Positions 7,638 to 15,626 of a DNA stretch of 22,491 nucleotides are shown here, piece by piece. Position 1 is the first letter of the stretch. Each line of letters starts with the position of its first letter. A program made the position numbers and the translations under genes. The DNA comes from an uncultured Kiritimatiellota bacterium (lineage in GTDB: Bacteria > Verrucomicrobiota > Kiritimatiellia > RFP12 > UBA1067), in contig CAKUGW010000045.1 of assembly GCA_934654805.1 (NCBI GenBank), positions 1-22,491 on the forward strand, in the 5' to 3' direction. The notes below the pieces were generated by a model. That model was not told where the DNA came from and searched no databases. It was given only the letters and a program-made list of their open reading frames with translations.

Positions 7638-10529
7638 ATGGAAATGAGAATGGAACACTTGAGAAGACGCGTCGACGTGCGGCAGACGTACGTGGGGCTC
7701 TGCCTGTTTGTCTGCCTGTCCGCCTTGTCGGCGGGCGCTTTGCGGGCGGCCGAGGGCCTCCCGCAGAAGGTGCTGTACGCGAAGGGCGGGGCGACGCCGA
7801 CGCGGCTTGACTGGACGTTCGGCGGCGAGCAGCCCGTGGTGGCGCTCGACTACGGCGGCAGGACCGTCGGCGGCTACGCCGTCATCAAGGTGAAGTCCTT
7901 CCGCCCGCAGGGGCGCGACACGGACGGCAACGCCATTGGCTACCCCGTCCTGCGGCTCTCCTACGCGACGCACCCGGACGGCCTCACGGCGACGGGCGAC
8001 TTCACGCGCCGCAACTGCATCCACTACCTCGGGCCGTACTTCGACAACCCCGTCCTTCCCGCGAATGTGAACCGCCACGAGACGTACACGGTCACGCGCA
8101 CGGGGACCTACGTCGCGCCGCTCGTGCAGGGGCAGGAGCGCTACGTGCGCGTCCAGCTGGAGACGCCGGGGACGGCGGTCGAGCTGGAGCCCGTGGAGAT
8201 CCGCAACGTCGGCGTCCACGCGACGGAGCCGCCGCGCGGCGCGTTCCGCTGCAGCGACGAGCGCCTGAACCGCGTCTGGGACATGTGCACGTGGACGTGC
8301 AGCCTCGCGAGCGTCCCCAACAACGACGCCTGGCGCGTGGTCGAGGGGCGGCTCCTGCCGCGCAAGCTGGAGCGCGGCGCGGCGGCGGGGCTCTGCTCGT
8401 CGGCGGCGCAGGACGGCGACGGCAGCTGGACGGTCGACTTCGCGCTCTCCGAGAACCCGCACCACGACTCGGCGGTCGGCCTCCTCTTCCGCGCGGCGGA
8501 CGGGGACAACGGCCTCGTCGCCGTCGCCTCGCAGCCCGCTTACGTCCAGCTCCTGCGGCTGAAGGGCGGCGTGAAGACGGAGCTGGCGAAGATGGTCCTG
8601 GACGCGCGCCTCGTGGACGGCGTGTTCCATCGGCTCACGGCGGACGTGAAGGGGAACAAGGTCGGCATCTCCGTGGACGGCGTGCGGATTCTCGAACAGG
8701 CCGTTGACGGCTTTCCCGGCGGACGCTTCGGCCTCTACGTCGAGAAGGAGTGGTGGCCGCAGGTCGAGTCCTACGCCGTCGCCGACGCGGACGGCCAGGC
8801 GGTCTTCCGCGACGACTTCGGCGCGGCCGACGCCGAGGGCCGCCTCGTCGGCTGGGACTACACGCGGTCGTTCAGGTTCGTCGCCGACGGCGCGAAGCGC
8901 GACCGCCTCGCGTGGATCGGCGACATCTGGTGGGGCGACCTCTCCTGCTACACGGGCTACGGGCCGGACTGGCCCTACCTGCGCGAGACGCTCCGGCTGT
9001 TCGCCCACTACCAGACGCCCGAAGGCTACATCTGGGCCGCGCCGTTCTCCGAGCGGGGGCCGCGTCCGAAGGCGGGCGAGTTCGGCCACTTCCCGAGCGA
9101 CGAGTTCTGCGCGTGGTTCGTGCCGATCCTGAAGACCTACTACCTCTACACAGCGGACCGGGCCGCGCTCGACGGGGGCCTCTTCGCGGCGGCGCGCAAG
9201 TGCCTCGGCTATCTCGACACGCTGCGGCGTCCCGATGGCCTCTGTGAGCAGCCGCTCCGCAGCTCCAGCAACATCGCCTCGATGGCGCCGACCGACCCGT
9301 CGATCCGCCTCTGGACGCATCTCGTCTTCTGGCGCGCCTACGCGGACGGCGCGTGGCTCGCGGAGAAGCTGGGCGACGCCGCCTCCGCCGCGCGCTGGAC
9401 GGCGCGGGCGCAGGAGCTGTCGGCGGCGATCCGCACGGCCTTCAAGGACGGGAAGACGGGGCTCTTCCGGCGGCGTCTCGGCGACAGGGAGCCGGCGCAC
9501 GGCGGCGCGTGGAGCGGGATGCCCGTCGCCTGCGGGTTCGCGACGCCGGAGGAGGCGCTGGAGATCCTGCGGCGCGTGCCGCTCACGGGCGGCAGCAAGG
9601 CCCACCTCGGCAACATCCGCGGCGCGTTCGCCTACGGCTTCGACGAGAAGGCGTTCGCGATGCTGGAGAACGGCACGTGGCTGAAGCTCGCCGACCCGTC
9701 GTGGGAGGGCGCGCAGTGCTGCACGGAGTGCGGCTTCCTGACGCGCAGCGGCTGGTGGGACGAGTCGCATCCCGACACGGCGGTCTCCGGCGACATGACC
9801 GCGTATCTCCTCGGCGTGCGGCCCGTCGAGCCGGGCTTCGCGACGTTTCGCTTCGAGCCGCACGTCGTCTCGCGCCTCACGTTCGCCGAGGGCTCCGTGC
9901 CGACGCCGCACGGCGACATCGCCGCGCGCTGGGAGCGCACGGGCGACGCGGTCGCGGCGACGCTGACCGTCCCCGCCGGGACGACCGCGACGTTCGGCTG
10001 CCGCCTCTCGAGGGACGTGACGGTGGACGGGGCGCCGTACGCGGGCGGCGCGCTCGGCCCCGGCCGCCACGCGATCGCCGTCCGGGGCGTGACGGCGGAA
10101 TCGTTCGCGGACGCGGCGCTCTGGGGCGGAAACCGGGCGGACGGCGAGGACTGGCGCGTCCTGCCCGGCATGGACGGTGTGGCGGACGCGAACCCGGAGG
10201 CGGCGTTCGAGCTGGTCGCCGACCTTGGCGCGACCTACGAACTGCGGGCGGCGGAGCTGACGGCGGGGCCGGACAACCTGTTTCCGTCCGAGATTCGCAT
10301 TGAGGCCTCCGCAGACGGCAAGACGTTCACGTGCCTCGCCCACCAGACCCGCGTTCGGAGTCCCGGCACGAGGCGGACGCTGGAGCTGGATCTGTGCACG
10401 GTCGGCAGCGACCCCGTCGGACGCTACGTGAAGTTCATCTTTCGCCGTCCGCCTGTGAGCCGCAACGACATGGGTGAGCCGTGGTACAACGTCGTCTTGC
10501 CGAAGATCCGCGTTCGCGTCGGGCGGTGA
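7638..10529 (+). CDS. Exported GH78-type alpha-L-rhamnosidase with inserted and C-terminal beta-sandwich domains
   Basis: This protein has 963 residues from the ATG at 7638. AGAAAGGA at 7620-7627 is the ribosome binding site, and the frame is open to 7572. Residues 1-38 are a signal peptide with a long basic n-region. The N-terminal beta-domain ends with F-R-C-S-D-E-R-L-N-R-V-W, a GH78 hallmark. The (alpha/alpha)6 barrel follows, with D-G-A-K-R-D-R-L-A-W-I-G-D at 417-429. The spacing D417, D422, D429 agrees with the conserved acidic residues of GH78 enzymes. Between them (about 232-405) is a LamG/DUF1080-like sandwich opening with W-R-V-V-E-G-R-L. Residues about 860-963 resemble a discoidin (F5/8 C) carbohydrate-binding domain. 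It should release terminal alpha-L-rhamnose from pectin or glycosides. It diverges from the XylR-like regulator, its probable activator. Confidence 0.9.
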   Translation: MEMRMEHLRRRVDVRQTYVGLCLFVCLSALSAGALRAAEGLPQKVLYAKGGATPTRLDWTFGGEQPVVALDYGGRTVGGYAVIKVKSFRPQGRDTDGNAIGYPVLRLSYATHPDGLTATGDFTRRNCIHYLGPYFDNPVLPANVNRHETYTVTRTGTYVAPLVQGQERYVRVQLETPGTAVELEPVEIRNVGVHATEPPRGAFRCSDERLNRVWDMCTWTCSLASVPNNDAWRVVEGRLLPRKLERGAAAGLCSSAAQDGDGSWTVDFALSENPHHDSAVGLLFRAADGDNGLVAVASQPAYVQLLRLKGGVKTELAKMVLDARLVDGVFHRLTADVKGNKVGISVDGVRILEQAVDGFPGGRFGLYVEKEWWPQVESYAVADADGQAVFRDDFGAADAEGRLVGWDYTRSFRFVADGAKRDRLAWIGDIWWGDLSCYTGYGPDWPYLRETLRLFAHYQTPEGYIWAAPFSERGPRPKAGEFGHFPSDEFCAWFVPILKTYYLYTADRAALDGGLFAAARKCLGYLDTLRRPDGLCEQPLRSSSNIASMAPTDPSIRLWTHLVFWRAYADGAWLAEKLGDAASAARWTARAQELSAAIRTAFKDGKTGLFRRRLGDREPAHGGAWSGMPVACGFATPEEALEILRRVPLTGGSKAHLGNIRGAFAYGFDEKAFAMLENGTWLKLADPSWEGAQCCTECGFLTRSGWWDESHPDTAVSGDMTAYLLGVRPVEPGFATFRFEPHVVSRLTFAEGSVPTPHGDIAARWERTGDAVAATLTVPAGTTATFGCRLSRDVTVDGAPYAGGALGPGRHAIAVRGVTAESFADAALWGGNRADGEDWRVLPGMDGVADANPEAAFELVADLGATYELRAAELTAGPDNLFPSEIRIEASADGKTFTCLAHQTRVRSPGTRRTLELDLCTVGSDPVGRYVKFIFRRPPVSRNDMGEPWYNVVLPKIRVRVGR

Positions 10530-10579
10530 ATCAGATTCAATTTCCAAAAAAGTCAACCTGCCAGAAAGGCATGAAAGAC

Positions 10580-11240
10580 ATGAAAAAACAAATGCAAAAT
10601 CGGATGCGGGCGCGCTTGACGGGCGTCTGCCTACTCGGTCTCTGCCTGTCCGGCGGGGCTGCGACGGACGGCTACTACTGGCCGGACTGGATCTACGACC
10701 TGAATCCGTGGGGAACGATTCGCTACTGGGAAGGCGACCGTGTGCCGGGCGAGGGCGGCGTCGCCTACTTTACGGGCAAGATGGCCGGCAACATCACGTT
10801 CACGAGCGATGTCAAGTTGAACGGCCTTGACTTCGGCCTTGTCCAGCTCTCTACGACGGGCGAAGGCAAGGATTTGCCGACCGTGCGTGCGAACGGCGGC
10901 TCGCTGACGCTGACGGGCGACCGCACGTTCCTGAACGCGGACGGGAATGCTGGCGCGTCCGCCGGTGCGCGCGGCCCGATCCTGGACCTGTCGGTTTCGG
11001 GGACGGGGCAAAACGTCTTCACCAAGCACGGCGGGGCCTTGGTGCAGGTCAACCATCCGTTCTCGAAGTTCGCGACCGTGGCGGTCGGTGGCGGCGAGCT
11101 TGTGACGACCGGTGCATCCGGCAGATTGTTTGCATCGGGCGACAGCACGACGCTCGCCGTGCGCGGCGGCACGGCGACATGGGCGCCGTCCGGTACGGGC
11201 GCCGTCGCGGACGGTCAGGCGGTCTTCCTCGACGACGTAT
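10580..11240 (+). pseudogene. 5' part of an exported beta-solenoid surface protein, cut off by unrelated DNA
   Basis: The ATG at 10580 lies 10 bases after AGAAAGG (10563-10569), the same ribosome binding sequence used by the GH78 gene. It begins M-K-K-Q-M-Q-N-R-M, then a hydrophobic signal peptide (L-T-G-V-C-L-L-G-L-C-L-S-G-G-A-A-T). Residues 25-220 are Gly/Thr/Val-rich with beta-solenoid, autotransporter-like repeats (L-T-L-T-G-D-R-T-F-L-N-A; G-G-G-E-L-V-T-T-G-A; L-A-V-R-G-G-T-A-T-W). After A-D-G-Q-A-V-F-L-D-D-V the frame stays open by chance to 12124, but it becomes Arg/Ser-rich and overlaps a minus-strand lipoprotein gene. The gene is therefore taken as truncated at about 11240. The missing 3' part would hold the rest of the solenoid and any surface anchor. 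Confidence 0.65.
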
Positions 11241-11602
11241 GTTTGTGCCGTCGCATCGATGGCGGGAAGAGGCGGCGTGCGGGACGCAGAAGCCCGAAGA
11301 GGTTCGAGACGAGCCGGAGCGAGTCGTGCCGGAAGGTGTCGCCGCGACTTGCGCCTCGTACCACCGGCGCGCGCGGGCGAAGATCATGCGCCAACCGACG
11401 CCGGACGTCTTTCCGAGGACAAGCGCGCCAATATGCGCGCCCGGCCCGGCCTCAAGATGCCGCCTCTGCGCGTCGTCTTCAAGGCACGCCTCGTAGACGA
11501 GCGACACGTTCGTCCGCTTGCCGCGAACGCCTTGCCCAGTCCCCTCTCATGTTCTCCCTTTTGATGCCTCCAGCAGTTCCTTTTCGCAACACAGGGAATG
11601 AC
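11241..11602. other. Junction segment of unknown origin, no intact gene
   Basis: This stretch of about 360 bases separates the truncated solenoid gene from the island. Several frames are open because of high GC. The most protein-like reading is on the minus strand around 11340-11520 (segments such as V-S-L-V-Y-E-A-C-L-E-D-D-A and G-A-L-V-L-G-K-T-S-G-V-G-W), but it has no start with a ribosome binding site and I recognise no family. It could be a decayed gene that followed lipoprotein a3, just as restriction genes follow the other lipoproteins. No terminal inverted repeats or transposase were seen. Confidence 0.3.
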
Positions 11603-12331
11603 TCACTCGCGCGAAGCCGCTTTCTTCAACACCGCGTCCCGTTCCTTCTGTATACGTGCGCGCGCCTGTTTCACGTAAAAGCCAAGGCGCGTGATGTCTT
11701 CCCTCTTGCGGACGGGACGACCGATCAGCTTCTCGAACTTTGCCCGAATCGTGTCCATTTTCTCGACATCGTTTGGATGGCGCCCCTTGTCAAATTGGTC
11801 GATTTCAAGATTCTCGATCACGCTTTCGCGGTATTCGACCAAGCCTATGTAGGCGTCCCACTTGTCGTTTTCTTCGCGCCAAGACCAAGTGCCTTCAGAT
11901 GCTGGCTTTGCAGGTTTCATTGCGGCTATCTGACAATCTATCCATTCGATGGTGTCAAAATATGCGTCCCACGTTTTTTCATAGGAAGATCCGACATCCC
12001 ACATCGCACCAATCAAGTCCCAGTTGAGCATATGACAGGCTTCACGAACGGCTGCATATCTGCGAGACGGGCGCAAGCCCTCAACGGGAATTCTTTTCAG
12101 CGCATCTCGCCAGTCTGCAAGTAGAGCCTCCCGTTTCTTTCTTTCTTTCACGTCTTTGAGAATTTCCCGCACCGCATCGCTTTCCCTGATTACGCGAACA
12201 GACGCATTGGTTGCCAGTGCTGCAATCAGGGCGCGCGCCGTCGCGATGGCGTTTTCCTCTTGTGTTGGCGGACCTTTCTCGCAGCCCAACGCACCACAAA
12301 GGACAACAACTGCAAATATGCTTCGTTTCAT
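11603..12331 (-). CDS. Small lipoprotein a3, partner of a large exported protein
   Basis: This 242-residue protein starts M-K-R-S-I-F-A-V-V-V-L-C-G-A-L-G-C, a lipoprotein signal with the lipidated Cys at 17. The mature part is mostly helical and charged, with no known domain recognised. It shares Y-A-A-V-R-E-A-C-H-M-L (92-102) and K-L-I-G-R-P-V-R-K-R-E-D (201-212) with lipoprotein a2 (15627-16322), where the matching segments are N-R-A-V-R-A-A-C-Y-R-M-L and A-F-L-G-R-P-M-R-T-R-D-E at similar positions. The two are thus diverged paralogs. Its ATG overlaps the stop of the upstream A gene by four bases (ATGA, 12328-12331), which suggests translational coupling. It probably sits in the outer membrane or faces the periplasm. 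The function is unknown, and partnership with the A protein is inferred from the repeated gene order. Confidence 0.8.
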   Translation of the reverse strand: MKRSIFAVVVLCGALGCEKGPPTQEENAIATARALIAALATNASVRVIRESDAVREILKDVKERKKREALLADWRDALKRIPVEGLRPSRRYAAVREACHMLNWDLIGAMWDVGSSYEKTWDAYFDTIEWIDCQIAAMKPAKPASEGTWSWREENDKWDAYIGLVEYRESVIENLEIDQFDKGRHPNDVEKMDTIRAKFEKLIGRPVRKREDITRLGFYVKQARARIQKERDAVLKKAASRE

Positions 12332-13530
12332 TGTACCCGCACTCCATTGAGGATGATGCCGCCGCTTATTTCACGGCGGACAGCATTGCCGTGTTTTTGC
12401 ACTTCGACATTCCCTTGCGCGTCAATTGTCATGACCTGCCGGGAGCCATTCGCAAAAGTGCCAATTGGATCGTCTCCTTTTTGGACGTTGGAATCTGCCC
12501 AACCACAAGGGACTTCCCATGTCAGGTTGCCATTCGCCCATCCATTTGTCCCTGTTGTCGAGACAAAACCTGTTGAATCCAATTGTGGCAACGCCCTTTT
12601 GAAGCCAGCTTCGTCGTTCAGGAACTTGTTGTTGCCATACACCTCACGCCAGTCGCCAGCCCCTTCGTCTTCTCCATGAAACCATTCGGACATGAAAAAC
12701 GTGTCGGCGAAATACCCGCTGTGACTTCCCCCCACGTCTGGGATTTCTTCAATCCGAATCCCTGAGAAAGAAACGTCCAGTGGCAACACATACAAGTCTA
12801 TCGTCAATAGAATTCCCCCCGCCTGTCCTGAACGGATTTTCGGTGCGGTCGTATATCCTGCATCTCGCGCAAGTACGCCTTGCGGCTCTACAACCCTTGT
12901 TCGCGGGACATAACTGCAACCTTCACCAGCGATTTCAAAGCCATTCACCTCGGCAGAGAGAGGACATCTGTATTCATAAGAACCATTTGATTCTTTGAGA
13001 GTACCCCCGCCGTTTCTTTTCCAGCGAACTGATTCAACCTTTGGCTGATTTTCGCAGTCCACGATTTCGCCAATGCCGAACTTATGTCGGGAAAGACTTT
13101 CGTTCTCCGGTGCCAGCACTCTTGGCTTGACAGTCACCTTGACCGCCGTCGCCTTGTCGATGGTCGTCTGCGACCAGTCTGTCTCGTTTTCCGTGAACGT
13201 CGCCGTGACGACGATGTCGTCCTCGCCACCGCTCGGACTGACGGCGCGGTAGGTGTTCTTGAACGTGACCTCCTCGCCCGGCTCCAAGTCCTGCTCGAAC
13301 GGCAGGGGGCTTCCGCCGTATTGGACGAGGCCGTCCGCGCCCCGGATCTCGATGCGGACGTGTCCGCCGCGCGTGCCGCCGTTGCCGCATATGTTGCTTT
13401 CGCTAAACACATGCGCCGAAGAAACGCAAGGCGTTTCGGAGGGAACCTTCGCCGAAGGCGAACCCGAAGGGCGCGCAAGCGGGCGCGAGGTGTCGGAGAA
13501 GCGGGGAACACGGAGAAAGCGCAGACGCAT
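12328..13530 (-). pseudogene. 5'-truncated copy (A2) of the large exported protein family
   Basis: This 400-codon frame matches the C-terminal half of the protein at 20279-22491. Shared blocks in the same order are S-R-H-K-F-G-I-G-E against N-R-H-K-M-G-V-R-E, S-Y-V-P-R-T-R-V-V-E-P-Q-G against S-Y-V-P-N-L-T-V-V-E-P-T-G, L-D-V-S-F-S-G-I-R against L-D-V-S-F-F-G-I-K, and G-Y-F-A-D against G-Y-F-A-N. The first 45 or so codons match nothing in A1: they are Arg/Ser/Pro-rich, lack a signal peptide, and come from a cluster of short hairpins. No ribosome binding site precedes the ATG at 13530, which is 9 bases after the endonuclease stop. The 5' part therefore appears to have been lost when the methyltransferase-endonuclease genes arrived. 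It could still be translated by readthrough, but export is unlikely. Confidence 0.7.
13421..13495. repeat. Cluster of short hairpins at the broken 5' end of A2
   Basis: GAAACGC and GCGTTTC pair around an AAG loop (13421-13437). TTCGCC and GGCGAA pair around GAA (13448-13462). CGCGC-AAGCG-GGCGCG (13472-13486) forms a further imperfect hairpin. These lie exactly where similarity to the intact A gene stops, which suggests inserted palindromic repeats or a recombination scar. Confidence 0.5.
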
Positions 13531-13539
13531 CCACAGGGC

Positions 13540-14469
13540 TCAAATCAATTCGCGATAATGTGCCTCAAGAACGGACAGAACCTCCAAGAAGCTCCGCTTT
13601 TGCGCCGATTCGGGGATGCCATCTACTTTGGCGCGAAGACGATCAAGGGCTTTCTCGATTTGTTCGTCCGTCGCGTCTTGATGGAATATCTTGAAGAACT
13701 CAAGCCAGTAGGCGGCGCGTATGCCGCAGACCGGCTGAAGCTGCATCTTGGACAGATAGTCGTCCATCAGCCCCGTGCGGGCGATTCGCCCGAAATTCTT
13801 GCCCTTGTCCGACTGCGGCTGATCATTTGTCGCATCGGCCTTGCGCGGATACGGCTCGGCAGTGGACGGAATGCGAATTTCGGACGCACCGCCCTCGCCT
13901 CGCATCTGCTTCCAGTGCCAATTGCGGTAGGCGGCGGCATACTTCGCCGACTCGATGTAAGGCGAATAGATTCGCGGACGTCCGGAAATGACGTTGTTCA
14001 GAACCCACGGCACGACCATGATCACGTCCGCTTCGGCACACGCCGCGCTTGTCTGCTGGAATTGCAGGCTTGGCTCGGCCTCCTTCGCCAGCAGATACCA
14101 GCCTTTCAGCTCGATTCCCATGATCGGTTTCGCCGTCTCGTCCGAAAGGTTCTTCAGGACGACGTTCGGGAACGACTGGGGCTGGCGCACAAACAGATAC
14201 GTGCCATAGGCGTTGTCAGGATCCCACACGCTCCGAATGGTGTTCAGCGTCTCGACAACCTGGTTCTCGATCGTCGCGCCCAACGCCGAGTTCAACGTGA
14301 ACACATCCGTCGCATTCACGCCCTCGATGAACGTGTCGCTGTGAAAATGTGCAGGAAGAGCCTTGAGCGCATCAAGGACACCTCGCCACAGCTTTTTGTG
14401 CGGCCATGTGTCGGACGGCTCAATGCGCTTGATGTTCAGGGGCATTTGCTTTTTTGATTCATGTTTCAT
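13540..14469 (-). CDS. Putative type II restriction endonuclease paired with the adjacent methyltransferase
   Basis: This 309-residue soluble protein has no signal peptide. Its ATG (14467-14469) overlaps the end of the methyltransferase gene by 11 bases, the usual tight pairing of modification and restriction genes. The best nuclease-core candidate is D110 followed by I-E-L-K at 119-122, a D-x9-E-x-K arrangement in a hydrophobic strand context (P-I-M-G-I-E-L-K-G-W-Y-L-L-A). This fits a PD-(D/E)XK fold. A second block, A-E-A-D-V-I-M-V-V-P-W-V-L (about 143-155), looks like the following core strand. I do not recognise the exact family or its target site. The gene is intact, although the methyltransferase before it carries a stop codon. 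The G+C content looks lower than in the enzymes on the left, in line with recent transfer. Confidence 0.6.
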   Translation of the reverse strand: MKHESKKQMPLNIKRIEPSDTWPHKKLWRGVLDALKALPAHFHSDTFIEGVNATDVFTLNSALGATIENQVVETLNTIRSVWDPDNAYGTYLFVRQPQSFPNVVLKNLSDETAKPIMGIELKGWYLLAKEAEPSLQFQQTSAACAEADVIMVVPWVLNNVISGRPRIYSPYIESAKYAAAYRNWHWKQMRGEGGASEIRIPSTAEPYPRKADATNDQPQSDKGKNFGRIARTGLMDDYLSKMQLQPVCGIRAAYWLEFFKIFHQDATDEQIEKALDRLRAKVDGIPESAQKRSFLEVLSVLEAHYRELI

Positions 14470-15556
14470 GGGACAGCCTCTCCTTTGCGACGTTGAAGAA
14501 CCGAGGATTCACTTCTGCGGCAAACGCCTTTCGCCCCGTGCGGGCCGCCGCAATTGCCGTCGGGCACAATCCGCCGAACGGCTCCCAGACGACATCTCCC
14601 GGATCGGACGAAGATCGGATGATGCGCATGAGCAGCTGCAATGGCTTCTGGTTCATGTGCAGACAGGCTCCACCCTCCTTGATGCGCTCGGCTCCACGAA
14701 CAGCCGGAAGTTCTCAGACGTTCGACACGCCTACCTCGCAATGAAACTTTGCACGCATCAAATCCCACTCCTCCGCCGCAAACGGCTTTCCGTCCGACTT
14801 CGTGAAATACGGACGTCCAGACTTGTTTCCGAACTCGTTCGCGTAGGCCGCAATGCGGACAAAAGCCTCGGACGGCGGAAAATACCAGAGATGATCGGAA
14901 GCAAAGTATTTCCGCGTTGCGGCATCCTTGACGCCACAGGCGGCATTCGCGAGGCGAAACGGCAACCCCGTGCGCCGCCACTCATTGCGCATCCAGTCCT
15001 TGAGCGGCAGCTCCGCGCCGTTCGACGATGACAGGTTCTTGCGCACGTACTGGGCACACACTTCCGTGACGACAGGGTATTTGCGAATCGTCCGCGTGTT
15101 GCAGTTACCCGCCACATGGAACATTCCCTTGTTCCAGATGTGGCAATTCCTGAACTCCCACCCGGACTCCTCGATCGCTCGATGGCAATTGGCCCATCCC
15201 TGCTCGGAGTTCCAGAACCAAAGGGTCGCTGACGGCAAGGCCCGGTCATGCCATATCTTCAGAAACGGCCGATAGAAGTCCGCCAGTCCTTCCGGCGTCG
15301 CCGGATCTCCCGGATAGCTCGCGAGTCCATATGGGCCGTCCGAAACAATCACGGTCGGGCGTTCCCATCTTTCGCAAAGCCTCAGGCTGTCGCCAAACTC
15401 GATCTGAACGCCGTTTTTCGCAGACTGCATTGACGCCGAGACATCCTTCGTCGCCTCGTTCGACGTCCCACTGTCTGCCCTGACGTTCGGCGTTGCCATT
15501 TTCGCTGCGCGCGACGATACGAGTCGCACCATGTTCTGTCGTAGTCTCTCTGCCAT
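14459..15556 (-). pseudogene. Site-specific DNA methyltransferase interrupted by an in-frame TGA
   Basis: Codons 1-280 and 282-364 are in one frame, separated only by TGA at 14714-14716 (codon 281). Motif IV appears as S-D-G-P-Y-G-L at 72-78, a variant of DPPY. Motif I, the SAM-binding region, lies near the C-terminus as W-E-P-F-G-G-L-C-P-T-A (324-334). This order, IV before I, is that of beta-class amino-methyltransferases (N6-adenine or N4-cytosine). Between them are F-W-N-S-E-Q-G-W, H-I-W-N-K-G-M and F-P-P-S-E-A-F blocks that I associate with a known modification-methylase subfamily. The residues around the stop, S-N-V-(stop)-E-L-P-A-V-R-G-A-E-R, strongly suggest a lost Trp codon (TGG to TGA). 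The truncated product would lack the SAM site. It precedes and overlaps the endonuclease gene. Confidence 0.85.
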
Positions 15557-15570
15557 GTTACTTGCCGAGA

Positions 15571-15579
15571 ATTATATCA
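15571..15579 (-). promoter_or_regulatory. Extended -10 promoter for the methyltransferase-endonuclease pair
   Basis: On the minus strand TGATATAAT is a perfect TATAAT (15576-15571) preceded by the TGn of an extended -10. No good -35 is seen, as is common for extended -10 promoters. Transcription would start around 15564, only about 8 bases before the methyltransferase ATG at 15556. The message would be nearly leaderless, in line with the absence of a ribosome binding site. Confidence 0.55.
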
Positions 15580-15626
15580 TAATGTGAACAGGAAGAAGGT
15601 ACACCTGTCATCCAGCACCTGCCCAA

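Noticed and set aside
7605..10556. Very long minus-strand open frame (983 codons) opposite GH78
   Set aside because: It is low-complexity Arg/Val/Ala shadow sequence. The plus-strand protein has clear GH78 motifs.
10481..12124. A single 547-codon plus-strand gene across the island edge
   Set aside because: The frame loses all solenoid character after about 11240 and overlaps a well-supported lipoprotein gene on the other strand. The extension is open by chance.
14689..14716. TGA read as selenocysteine with the downstream hairpin as a SECIS element
   Set aside because: The expected residue is Trp and not Cys, the hairpin has only five pairs and lacks a typical apical loop, and methyltransferases of this class are not selenoproteins.
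14656..14760. A frameshift splitting the methyltransferase
   Set aside because: Both halves are in the same frame (starts 15556 and 14656 differ by 900 bases). Only a TGA codon separates them, so it is a nonsense change.
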